64,000 bases of DNA from CBDUXP01 sp965371225 [NCBI: uncultured bacterium]. GTDB lineage: Bacteria; Abyssobacteria; SURF-5; CBDUXP01. The stretch lies in NCBI GenBank assembly GCA_965371225.1, contig CBDUXP010000002.1, positions 1-64,000 on the forward strand. The letters run 5' to 3'. Positions 9,441-16,927 of this stretch are shown here, piece by piece. Each line of letters begins with the position of its first letter. Position 1 is the first letter of the stretch. The translations under genes and the position numbers were made by a program. The notes beneath the pieces are model-generated. The model ran no database searches. It worked only from the letters and a program-made list of their open reading frames with translations, and had not been told where the DNA came from.

Positions 9441-9489
9441 GGTCAACGAGCACCGAGAAGCTGGGGTTGCGTAACTCGTTGATATAACC

Positions 9490-9543
9490 GGTGCCGGAGG
9501 TGGGATTTGAACCCACACAGTGTTGCCACCGGGGGATTTTGAG
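9490..9543 (-). repeat. Central attachment site (partial tRNA-Leu 3' half)
   Basis: Second of three 54-bp copies; identity with the tRNA copy extends two further bases (TC). It is the junction of elements 1 and 2. The upstream flank differs from the intact tRNA, so it is not an expressed tRNA. Confidence 0.9.
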
Positions 9544-9662
9544 TCGGGCGCATCCAATGAACTGCCACACGCGACAATTCTCAACCACAATCGCTGCGCT
9601 AGCTTACTGCGATTCTTGGTATGGGGTCGTGTTGTGGAGTGCCGCCATTTTTTGTCGGCAAG

Positions 9663-9680
9663 TGTACCGCTGGTGTACCA
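9663..9680 (+). repeat. Putative integrase arm site, element 2 left end
   Basis: TGTACCGCTGGTGTACCA contains two TGTACC hexamers 11 bp apart, 120 bp inside the central att core. It matches 14 of 18 positions with 28677-28694. The spacing equals that of the element 1 arm sites but the hexamer differs. Confidence 0.6.
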
Positions 9681-9805
9681 CGGGCGTCCGCGCAGCCCCG
9701 CAAATGTCTTGTCGCTTAGGGACATGGCTCCATGGAAGGTGTCAACTCTCTGCCAGTTCGGGCACGCCAATGGCCGAAAGTGAACACTTCTGATACACTG
9801 CCAGC

Positions 9806-10093
9806 ATGGCCCGCAAGCCTGCCCGCCGCCGCAAGAAACCCGGTCCCAAGCCCCGGGATACGCCCGCCAACCCCAAGCAGCGCTTTACCGTCCTGATTCC
9901 CGGCCCGCTGGCCGATGACGTGCGGGACGCCGTGGTGGCCCTGTACCCCGCCCTCGGCTGGTCCATCGCCGACTTCGCCGAGGCCGCCTTCCGCGACAAG
10001 CTGGCCGAGCTCCGGCGCGAGCACAACCGGGGCCGCCGCTTCGCCCAGCGCAAGGCCCCGCCCAAGCAGGGCCGCCCCTTCAAGCCACGCTAG
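9806..10093 (+). CDS. Small basic DNA-binding protein, ribbon-helix-helix candidate
   Basis: A 95-aa protein. A strongly basic N-terminus (RKPARRRKKPGPKPR) precedes a likely beta-strand (QRFTVLIPG) and two helices (LADDVRDAVVALY and SIADFAEAAFRDKLAELRRE), then a basic tail. Strand-helix-helix in this order suggests a ribbon-helix-helix DNA-binding or partition-type protein. It is the first gene inside element 2, facing inward. No homologue is named with confidence. Confidence 0.6.
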   Translation: MARKPARRRKKPGPKPRDTPANPKQRFTVLIPGPLADDVRDAVVALYPALGWSIADFAEAAFRDKLAELRREHNRGRRFAQRKAPPKQGRPFKPR

Positions 10094-10117
10094 GCCCACT
10101 GCCCGCAGAGACGAGAG

Positions 10118-10148
10118 CGCCCCGCCCAGCCGAGAGCCGAACGGGGCG
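10118..10148 (+). terminator. Possible hairpin between convergent genes
   Basis: CGCCCCG (10118-10124) and CGGGGCG (10142-10148) form a 7-bp inverted repeat with a 17-nt loop between two convergent genes. It has no T-tract, so intrinsic termination is weakly supported. Confidence 0.3.
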
Positions 10149-10170
10149 TGTTCGCTACCGTGCGGGGCTG

Positions 10171-11100
10171 CTAGGCCGCCAGGACCACCGCCTCTGCCGC
10201 GTCCGCCGGCTGCTGGGCCCCCTGCGCGCCGAGGATATGGTCTGCGGCCTTTTGGGCCTGCGCCCCGGCCTGCACCAGCATCCGGGGCTCGCCCTTGAGC
10301 ACCTGAATCCAACTATCCAGATACGCGGCACTGTTCTGCTCGGTGGGCTCGTGCGTGATCCCGGCCCGGTGCCGCAGGAATGCTGCACCCATTTCCGCTA
10401 CGAGCTCTTCCCGGCTGTACTCGTGATTCCCGAACCGCTGCGGCTCAGACACGCCCTTCCGGCCCAGGCGGGACGCATGGCCGGTGCTATGGGTGAGCTC
10501 GTGAAAGAGCACGCTGTAGTAGTCCTGGGCCGTCTCGAAGGTGTCGCGGTCCGGCATGTGGACGCTATCGCTACTGGGCCGGTAGAACGACCGGGCGCTG
10601 CCATGCTCGACGCTGGGGCCCTGCTGATACCCCTCGGCAATGCGCTCGGCCCGCGCAATGGTCGGGATGGGTGCGCGGGGCTCTTCGGGCTCCGACAGCC
10701 GCGCATGCTCGATACCCTCGCACTGGGCCACGTTGAAGACCGTGTAGTACCGCAGGATGGGGTAGCGCTTCTGCGGTGCGTCTATGGCCCCATCGTCGGC
10801 CCGGTCGGCTCCGTCTCGCTCGACCCACTTCCAGAAGATCACCGGCCAGCCGTGCTCGCCCTTGCGGACGGTCCCGCCGCACTGCCGCGCCTGCTTGAAC
10901 GTGACCCAGTAGGGGGACGCATACCCGGCCATGCCGAGCATGAAGGGATTGACGCCCCGGTAGGCTTTCCCGCTCGTGAGGTTCGCAGGGAGTTGGTCCG
11001 ATGCGGCCCACGGCTTGTGCCAGGGCACCGTGCCCCGCTCTAGCTGCGCAATCATGCGTTCCGTGATGATGTCGTAGACACCGCACTTTCGTGATACCAT
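10171..11100 (-). CDS. ardC: ArdC-like antirestriction protein (ssDNA-binding domain + zincin metallopeptidase)
   Basis: 309 aa. The N-terminal DUF1738/ArdC-N domain (YDIITERMIAQLERGTVPWHKPW, NPFML, CGGTVRKGEHGWPVIFWKW) is known to bind single-stranded DNA. A C-terminal zincin domain follows with HELTHSTGH (an HExxH metal site) and EELVAEMGAAFL. ArdC proteins of plasmids and islands protect incoming DNA from host restriction. I start at the ATG before VSRKCG; a longer frame to 11334 runs through the promoter region and is rejected. A sigma70-like promoter lies about 80 bp upstream. Confidence 0.88.
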   Translation of the reverse strand: MVSRKCGVYDIITERMIAQLERGTVPWHKPWAASDQLPANLTSGKAYRGVNPFMLGMAGYASPYWVTFKQARQCGGTVRKGEHGWPVIFWKWVERDGADRADDGAIDAPQKRYPILRYYTVFNVAQCEGIEHARLSEPEEPRAPIPTIARAERIAEGYQQGPSVEHGSARSFYRPSSDSVHMPDRDTFETAQDYYSVLFHELTHSTGHASRLGRKGVSEPQRFGNHEYSREELVAEMGAAFLRHRAGITHEPTEQNSAAYLDSWIQVLKGEPRMLVQAGAQAQKAADHILGAQGAQQPADAAEAVVLAA

Positions 11101-11176
11101 CCTTCCCAGCCTTTCAGGGTTAGGGCCGTCCGCATTGCTGTCGAGGCGTCGGGCGGCCCGCTTTGCGTTTAGGGGA

Positions 11177-11204
11177 AGTGTATCGTGTAAGTGCATAAAG
11201 TCAA
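11177..11204 (-). promoter_or_regulatory. Sigma70-like promoter of the ardC-like gene
   Basis: On the minus strand, TTGACT (11204-11199), a 16-nt spacer, then TACACT (11182-11177), upstream of the ardC-like start at 11100. AAGTGT and ACACTT halves flank the promoter as an inverted repeat and could be an operator. The surroundings are locally AT-rich. Confidence 0.5.
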
Positions 11205-11452
11205 CACTTAAGTATTGCACCCGGCCGGCTGGGGCTGTACTTGCAGACACCGCTGGCGCAGGCGGCACGGCTTGCCCTCCGCCCCCGCCGCGATGCTCAG
11301 AGGGGGCACTCGGGGGGAGGGGGGAGCCCCCCAACGTCGCGCGGCCGCCTGCGCGGGGGCCCTACCCCGACATGCGGCGAGGGAAGACCTGTGCCAAATC
11401 AGGTACTTAGCCTCCCGCGACCGCAGAGGCCCCGGCGTGAGAGGATACGCAC

Positions 11453-11863
11453 ATGGAAGCCGGTGCCCTTCCCGACGGTGCCGCGCTGCTGCGGCACTGG
11501 GAACGCGAGTACGAACGTCTACGGCGGCTCTTGCGCGAATTGGAAGCCGCGAACGCTCGTCGGGCGCAAGCGGACGCCGTGCGAGCCGAGTGCGCGCGCT
11601 ACGAGCAGCTCATCGCGGGGGCCCTGGGTACTGGGCCCGAGCACGCCCTGTGCGTCGCCTGCGGGACGGCCACGGCAAGCCCCCATGCACTGTTGTTCGC
11701 TGAGCGGGGGGATGAGGCTGACATTGAACTGATGCCGGGTGCCCCCGATCTAGACGAATGGCCCGTGCTGCGGCGCAAGCCCACCGCGCACCTGGCGTTC
11801 AATCGCTTCGTGCTCTGCGCGACGTGCGCCGACGTGTGGCGAGTAGACCAGCAAGCAGGCTGA
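11453..11863 (+). CDS. Coiled-coil plus zinc-ribbon protein, island-specific small family
   Basis: 136 aa of unrecognised family. Residues about 10-60 are a charged helix rich in Glu, Arg and Leu. The second half holds CVACG and, about 48 residues later, CATC. Between them is a segment (EADIEL, EWPVLRRKPTAHL, FNRFVLC) that recurs almost unchanged in the 71-aa protein at 15016-15231. The four cysteines suggest one zinc ribbon. It ends 19 nt before the PIN-domain gene and may form an operon with it. Confidence 0.65.
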   Translation: MEAGALPDGAALLRHWEREYERLRRLLRELEAANARRAQADAVRAECARYEQLIAGALGTGPEHALCVACGTATASPHALLFAERGDEADIELMPGAPDLDEWPVLRRKPTAHLAFNRFVLCATCADVWRVDQQAG

Positions 11864-11882
11864 GCGCCCAGGGACCCCCGCA

Positions 11883-12299
11883 ATGAGTGAGCAATACCTG
11901 CTTGATACGAGTGTCCTAGTCAGCGCAATTAACTCTGCGGACGACAATCATTTGCAGTGTCATAGCTTCATCGAAGACCACCCCGAAGCAGTCTGGATCG
12001 TCCCGACATTGGCCTTCTTTGAGTTTCAAGCAACACAATCTCGCCTGCGCAGGGATGGCTCATCCGCTATCCGCGAGGTCTATCTTGGAAACCATCAGCC
12101 GTATGAGATAACACTCGAATTGACCCGTAGGGCGAACGAGCTCGATCTTTTCAACAAATTCGACCGACTTACCGGTGCCGATCTTGTATTCGCATGTATA
12201 GCCGCAGTGGAGAGCGTCCCATTGGTAAGCGCTGACAAGCGTTTCCTAACGGTAAAGGAACACATAGAAGTCATATATCTTCAAGTGCCTACGCCGTGA
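11883..12299 (+). CDS. PIN-domain ribonuclease, VapC-like
   Basis: 138 aa with PIN features: LLDTSVLV at residues 6-13 (first Asp), FFEF near 48-51 (Glu), TGADLVFACIA near 98-108 (Asp), and LVSADKRFL near 114-122 (Asp). Family knowledge: VapC toxins cleave RNA and pair with a small DNA-binding antitoxin. No such antitoxin precedes it; the upstream neighbour is the zinc-ribbon protein. The gene is clearly more AT-rich than the neighbouring kinase gene. Confidence 0.78.
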   Translation: MSEQYLLDTSVLVSAINSADDNHLQCHSFIEDHPEAVWIVPTLAFFEFQATQSRLRRDGSSAIREVYLGNHQPYEITLELTRRANELDLFNKFDRLTGADLVFACIAAVESVPLVSADKRFLTVKEHIEVIYLQVPTP

Positions 12300-12408
12300 C
12301 ACGCTTCCCTTACACCGCGGGTGCGCGTGCGTCTGCGCGGCGTCGAACACGCGCTTGAGCCGCTCCGTAGCGACACGGGAATTGGTAGTGGTAATCCGCG
12401 AGTGAAAT

Positions 12409-14964
12409 CTAGACGTGAACCGCGGCGAGGCGTTCACGGACCTCGGCGGCGCTGGCGGGGCGGGCATCGGGGTTCTTGGCGAGCAACTGGAGGATCAGGG
12501 TGTCCAGGTCCTGGGGCATGTCGGGGTTGAGCCTGCATGGCGGCGAGGGCGTGGCGCGCCGGTGCTGGTCGAGGATCGCAGCGGGCTCGCCAGAGAACGG
12601 CAGCCGGCCTGACAGCATCTCGTAGAGCACCACGCCGAGGGAGTACAGATCGCTTCGCGCCTCGGGCATTTGCCCTCGCGCCTGCTCGGGCGACATGTAC
12701 GCGACGGTGCCCACCACGCCGCCCTCCTGCGTGATGCGCGACTGCGCCTCGCCCAGTGTTAAGCCGAAATCGCCCAGCTTCGCCCTGTTGTCCGCCGTGA
12801 ACCACACGTTGCCCGGCTTGACGTCCCGGTGCACCAGCCCCATCGCGTGCGTCGCGTCCAGCGCAAGGCACAACTCGGTGGCGATGCGCACCGCCTCGGC
12901 CACGGGCAGGCGCCGGTCCGGCGCCGCATCCAGTCGCTCCGTCAGGTCCCCGCCGGCCATGTACTGGCTCACGATGTAGACCTGCCCGGCGTCCTCGCCC
13001 AAGTCGTGCACGGTCACGATGTGCGGATGGTCCCCGAGCGCGGCCATCGCCTGCGCCTCGCGCTGGATGCGTTTGCGCACCGCATCGTCCAGCAGCTCCG
13101 GCCTAATAAGGGCCAGCGCCACCTCACGCCCCAAGGTGGCGTCCCGCGCCAGGTACACGCGCTTGTAGCCGCCTTCGCCCAATAGCCGCTGCGCGACGAA
13201 GCGTCCGTTCGCCACCGTGGGCAGGCTCACCCGTTCTGTCCGTGGGAATCCGGGTTCGGTGGCACCGGGGTCGCTGCGTTCGCGCAGCTCCGCCACGCTC
13301 AGCGCCTGGACCGCCTGGTGCGACAGTTCGCGGAGCAGCTCCAGTTCCGCCGGGTCGAATACGTCATCCGACACGTGCGGCCCCACCGCCAGGCCGCCGA
13401 TGACCCGCCCATCGCGCTCGATGGGCAGCAGCACGCTCGCGTTCAACCGATCCATGCACGCGCTGGCTTCCTGTGAGATCTTCGCGAAGCGTGAATCCAC
13501 GCGCAGGCTCTCCCGTTTGATTGTCTCCCGGCTGGCCACCAGCGTTTGCACCAGCGGTTCCTCGCTGAGATTGTGCAACGCCGTCACGTCCGATTCGCCG
13601 CTGCCGCTGATGTGTTCGGTCTCGTCCGTCGCGCCGGGCATCAGGAATGCCGCGCCGCTCGCGGTGTCGCACACGCGCGGTGGCGCGCCCGCCAGCACGT
13701 GCAGCACCCCCTCCCGTGTCGTGCACGCCAGCAATTCATCCCCAATGGTCAGGCGCAATGCGGGAAATTCCGCACGCCTCGGATAGAGCCATCCATTCAC
13801 CCGGGCATTGAACCGCGGCCACACGAAGAGCAGCGGCACGAGCAGCACCGCCGACAGCACCGGAGAGAACATGCCGCCCAACCAGATGGCCAGTACGGCC
13901 ACCGTGCCCGCAAGCACATACGCCACCCCACGCCGGATCGCAATGCGTGCGTTCAGCAAATCCTGGCGGACAGTCAGGTACCCCAGGGCCAGCACTGCGA
14001 TGGAAAGCGGCAGGAATGTGATCCGCCAATCCGAAAGCCACCCGGGGATCACCAAAGCCAGGGAAGCCAAAATCAGGTAGCCGCCGAAGCCAAGCCCGGC
14101 CCCGACCAGAAGAATCCGCGCCCGTTGGGCGATCAACCGATCGCCACTCCGCAACCCGAGCTGCACGCACCGATAGACGATGGGTACGAGCGAAAACAGC
14201 GCGACAGCATGGAGTGTCAACAGGATCGGAACGTAACCCGCAGGCGGGCGCGGAACTATCCATGCCCATGTCAGGAATGCCACGAGCGGAAGGCCCGCGG
14301 TGTAGATTGCATAGAGGACGCGCGGATTGCGCTCCAGCAGTGGATGGACGGTGGGAAATACGAAGGCGCAATGGAGCAAGATCGAGGGAACAAGACCGAC
14401 CGTGAGCCAAAAGCAGAATTGAAATACCGCATGTCCGTCCCAGGTCGCCAACAACGCAACAGTCGCGTAGGCTGCGCCGATACACCCCATCGCTAGAAGA
14501 GCCCAACTAGGTGGTTCGTAGGGACGAAGCAGGAAGCTAGTTACGCCCACGAGACACAGGCCCGCTCCCAGACCGACCATGAGCGCATAGAAGTAAGCGG
14601 CGTCGGCCCACGTGTATGTAGTCACGGGGGCCGTTGCCTGCACAATCTTCCCGTCAAGCTGCCGGACGGTGAGCGTGTTGGTCCCGCCCAGATCGCGGCG
14701 TATGAGCGTGAGGATCTCTTGCGTGCTCTGGCCGGTGATCTCGACCCCGTTCAGTGCGACGAGGCGACTGCCCCATGCCACCCCTGCCTTCTCCACGTCG
14801 GCGCGCTTTGGGAAGATTAGGGGCGCCAACCCCGCCAGGCCGCTGTGGGGCCGGCCCACCTGCGCGGTAACCCCGGCCAGCAACATACCAACGCCGAGCA
14901 CGGAGACCCCCACCAGCGCGGCGAACAGCGCCTTCTGCCCAGCCGTCCCGTCCCGTAGCCGCAT
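12409..14964 (-). CDS. Membrane-bound PDZ/GAF serine-threonine protein kinase with altered beta-3 motif
   Basis: 851 aa. Order: TM near 11-32; PDZ-like domain near 55-110; a multi-span membrane block (about 120-385); GAF-like domain about 400-560; protein kinase 588-850. Kinase motifs: glycine loop GEGGYKRV (596-603), HRDVKPGN (712-719), DFG (732-734), SPEQ (758-761). The usual VAxK lysine is absent: the strand reads VALALIR (615-621). From memory, relatives in uncultured bacteria carry VAFALIK here, so R621 may substitute; alternatively it is a pseudokinase. GGAGGGG precedes the ATG. It is the last gene of the cyclase/zinc-ribbon/kinase operon. Confidence 0.85.
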   Translation of the reverse strand: MRLRDGTAGQKALFAALVGVSVLGVGMLLAGVTAQVGRPHSGLAGLAPLIFPKRADVEKAGVAWGSRLVALNGVEITGQSTQEILTLIRRDLGGTNTLTVRQLDGKIVQATAPVTTYTWADAAYFYALMVGLGAGLCLVGVTSFLLRPYEPPSWALLAMGCIGAAYATVALLATWDGHAVFQFCFWLTVGLVPSILLHCAFVFPTVHPLLERNPRVLYAIYTAGLPLVAFLTWAWIVPRPPAGYVPILLTLHAVALFSLVPIVYRCVQLGLRSGDRLIAQRARILLVGAGLGFGGYLILASLALVIPGWLSDWRITFLPLSIAVLALGYLTVRQDLLNARIAIRRGVAYVLAGTVAVLAIWLGGMFSPVLSAVLLVPLLFVWPRFNARVNGWLYPRRAEFPALRLTIGDELLACTTREGVLHVLAGAPPRVCDTASGAAFLMPGATDETEHISGSGESDVTALHNLSEEPLVQTLVASRETIKRESLRVDSRFAKISQEASACMDRLNASVLLPIERDGRVIGGLAVGPHVSDDVFDPAELELLRELSHQAVQALSVAELRERSDPGATEPGFPRTERVSLPTVANGRFVAQRLLGEGGYKRVYLARDATLGREVALALIRPELLDDAVRKRIQREAQAMAALGDHPHIVTVHDLGEDAGQVYIVSQYMAGGDLTERLDAAPDRRLPVAEAVRIATELCLALDATHAMGLVHRDVKPGNVWFTADNRAKLGDFGLTLGEAQSRITQEGGVVGTVAYMSPEQARGQMPEARSDLYSLGVVLYEMLSGRLPFSGEPAAILDQHRRATPSPPCRLNPDMPQDLDTLILQLLAKNPDARPASAAEVRERLAAVHV

Positions 14965-15015
14965 GGTCCCCTCCTGCGACTAGTTTATGTCAGGGCTGGT
15001 GTCGCGCTCACGCCC

Positions 15016-15231
15016 TCATGCGCGAGCGCTGCCAGCCTCCCACAGCGCCTCGCACGCCTGGCAGAGCACGAACCTGTTGAAGTACAGGTGCACGGTCGGC
15101 TTCCTCCGCAGGATCGGCCACTCCCGCACGTCCGGCCCGTCGCCTGCGAGCTCGATGTCGGCTTCCTCGCCCCGCTTGTCCACGGCGATCCCACAGGCAA
15201 CGCAAATCTGTGGAGTTGGGCTCCCCGCCAA
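15016..15231 (-). CDS. Small zinc-ribbon protein, paralogue of the 11453 gene product
   Basis: 71 aa. CVACG near residues 10-14 and a second CxxC (CQAC, near 57-60) enclose a segment reading EADIEL, EWPILRRKPTVHLYFNRFVLC, which matches the C-terminal half of the protein at 11453-11863. It lacks that protein's coiled-coil half. The start is probably TTG at 15231, directly abutting the cyclase stop at 15232. An ATG overlapping that stop is in a different frame and would destroy the zinc ribbon. The position suggests translational coupling to the cyclase. Confidence 0.65.
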   Translation of the reverse strand: MAGSPTPQICVACGIAVDKRGEEADIELAGDGPDVREWPILRRKPTVHLYFNRFVLCQACEALWEAGSARA

Positions 15232-16335
15232 TCATGCGTTTGGTTGACCCAAGTAGCCTGCCTGTGCCCTGGTCTGCCACGCGCTTTCTTCAAACAGTGG
15301 TGCATCAACTCGAAATAATTCCATCCCACCCCTGCCCTTCACTTCGATAACGCCCATGGATTCCCCACGATAAACGTCCTTGACGTAATGCCAGGCATCA
15401 GCGCTGAGGGTTACGTGCCCAATGACCCCGCTGCTCTCGACGCGCGCAGCCGTGTTGACTGTGTCGCCCCACACGTCGAACAGGTACTGGCGCCGACCGA
15501 TCACGCCTGCCAACACCGGCCCCACTTCAATTCCGACACGGACCTGCCACTGTGGGGGAAGTTGTGACGCTGCCGCGATCATGTCTTGTCCACACCGCAC
15601 GGCGTCGAGCACAGGATTCGCGCTCTTGGCAAACAGACCAGCTGTTCCCATAAATGCGTCCCCAATCGTTTTGATCTTGTCAATCCTGTGTGCGATCGCG
15701 ATCTCTTCACACCGTTCCACGAGTTGTTGCAAATTGGCGACAATCTCCGGGAGCCTGTTGGTTCTGCAATATGCCGTAAAGTCCACGATATCGCAGAACA
15801 ACACAGCCACTCCGTCATATCGGCGGGGCTCGACACTGTGCGTGTTCTTGAGTTCACTCACCACGCCGTTCGGGAAGAGCGCGTGGAGGAGTTCATCGTA
15901 GCGCTGGTTCTCGAACTCGATCTGCTTGCGGTACGCGATATCGCGGTTGCGTAATAGCTTCCTTTCTATGCACGCCTTGATGCGCGTACGAAGAAACACC
16001 GGCTCGAACGGTTTAGGTATGTGATCGTCGGCCCCGAGTTCAATGCACTTGAGAACGGTAGCCATGTCATCCAGCACGGAAATGACAAGCACGGGAATCT
16101 CGGACAGCTCCGGGTTTGCCTTCATCTGCTGAAGCACGTGCATTCCGTCAATCTCGGGCATCATGAGGTCCAGCAGCACCAGATCGAACGAATTCGCGCG
16201 GAGCTGCTCCAGCGCCTCCGCGCCGCCGTACGCCAACGTTGGCGAGTGACCAAGGCTTTCGACAAACCCGGCGCACACGTCGCAGTTCACCGGATTATCG
16301 TCCACAACCAGAACTGCACACGGCTCCGTATTCAT
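15232..16335 (-). CDS. Response regulator receiver fused to class III adenylate cyclase
   Basis: 367 aa. Receiver domain 6-125 with phospho-acceptor D56 (LLDLMMPE) and K108 (PKPFEP). Class III cyclase domain about 172-345 with metal aspartates D182 and D185 (FCDIVDF... with D226 in GDAFMG as part of the core), base-selecting K222 (KTIGD) and D287 (FDVWGD), and transition-state N294 and R298 (VNTAAR). The Lys/Asp pair favours ATP over GTP. GGGGAGGG lies 5 nt before the ATG. No cognate histidine kinase is adjacent. It heads the operon that continues into the zinc-ribbon and kinase genes. Confidence 0.9.
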   Translation of the reverse strand: MNTEPCAVLVVDDNPVNCDVCAGFVESLGHSPTLAYGGAEALEQLRANSFDLVLLDLMMPEIDGMHVLQQMKANPELSEIPVLVISVLDDMATVLKCIELGADDHIPKPFEPVFLRTRIKACIERKLLRNRDIAYRKQIEFENQRYDELLHALFPNGVVSELKNTHSVEPRRYDGVAVLFCDIVDFTAYCRTNRLPEIVANLQQLVERCEEIAIAHRIDKIKTIGDAFMGTAGLFAKSANPVLDAVRCGQDMIAAASQLPPQWQVRVGIEVGPVLAGVIGRRQYLFDVWGDTVNTAARVESSGVIGHVTLSADAWHYVKDVYRGESMGVIEVKGRGGMELFRVDAPLFEESAWQTRAQAGYLGQPNA

Positions 16336-16352
16336 TGATCCCTCCCCTAGAT

Positions 16353-16384
16353 GCCCGACCAGGCAATTGGCGGGTCTGTCGGGC
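16353..16384 (-). promoter_or_regulatory. Hairpin in the leader of the cyclase operon
   Basis: GCCCGAC and GTCGGGC (7-bp perfect arms, 18-nt loop) lie just upstream of the cyclase ribosome-binding site. They could affect translation or act as an operator. The rest of 16385-16660 is a divergent intergenic region with an AT-rich patch near 16430-16445 and no gene that I can support. Confidence 0.35.
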
Positions 16385-16660
16385 TTCCCCCACGTCCGGA
16401 CAGTCAGGTAGTCGCTGAACGCTGGAATATGGCGAATAATATTACCCCATCAAGGGAAGAAAATCGCCCGGTCCACGTCTATAGATGGAAGCTCGGGAAG
16501 GGCCCTGGACCACGGCCCCATCCCAGGGCGTGGACAGATGTGCTGACGCAGCTTCCCCCAAACGGGGGGATTGGTCCCCATCGCGTCACGGGTGTAGGCT
16601 ACGGCCCGCAGGCACGGGGGAAGAAAATCGACGGTTGTGCGTCTTTAGGGGGAGACACAC

Positions 16661-16921
16661 ATGTTCGCAGTCCTTCGTCGTCATCGGGCCGCCCTGGTCC
16701 TTGGGCTGGCCATCGCGCTCCTGGCAGCCTTCAGCTTGCCGGCTGTCGCGGCCGAGGCCAAGTACCTCGGCTCCAAGAAGTCCGACGTTTACCACTACCC
16801 GCACTGTCGGTACGTGCAGAACATCAAGCCGGAGAACGTGCGCACCTTCGCGTCAGCCGCGGAGGCGCTCCAGGCGGGCTACCGGCCTGGGAAGGTGTGT
16901 AAGCCACCGACGAAGGACTAG
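16661..16921 (+). CDS. Secreted small protein with Ada-type metal-binding motif
   Basis: 86 aa with a clear Sec signal peptide (residues 1-30, cleavage after PAVAA). The mature part, VYHYPHCRYVQNIKPENV then AALQAG-like EALQAGYRPGKVCKP, resembles the Ada metal-binding fold seen in small exported proteins, normally HxxxC and PCxxC. Here the first Cys of the final pair is Gly (PGKVC), so metal binding is probably altered. AGGGGGAG precedes the ATG. It is 6 nt from the ion-channel gene and so likely co-transcribed. Confidence 0.7.
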   Translation: MFAVLRRHRAALVLGLAIALLAAFSLPAVAAEAKYLGSKKSDVYHYPHCRYVQNIKPENVRTFASAAEALQAGYRPGKVCKPPTKD

Positions 16922-16927
16922 CACTAC

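Larger units (their letters stand above)
6948..9489. mobile_element. Element 1: 2.5-kb integrase-less tRNA-Leu island (CIME-like)
   Basis: A segment bounded by two 54-bp direct copies of the 3' half of tRNA-Leu (6948-7001 and 9490-9543). It carries identical 19-bp paired-hexamer sites near both ends (7142-7160 and 9422-9440). It holds one hypothetical gene, an IS3 orfA fragment and a methyltransferase, but no recombinase. The composition is less GC-rich than the flanking chromosome. I read it as a deletion remnant of an integrative element, or a cis-mobilisable element that needs an integrase in trans. Its status is inferred from repeat architecture. Confidence 0.72.

Noticed and set aside
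6948-9543. Extra tRNA genes at the two partial att copies
   Set aside because: Only the 3' half is present; the flanks cannot form acceptor or D stems.
11135-11410. Plus-strand frame before the zinc-ribbon gene
   Set aside because: It runs antisense across the ardC-like promoter and has low-complexity composition; no ribosome site.
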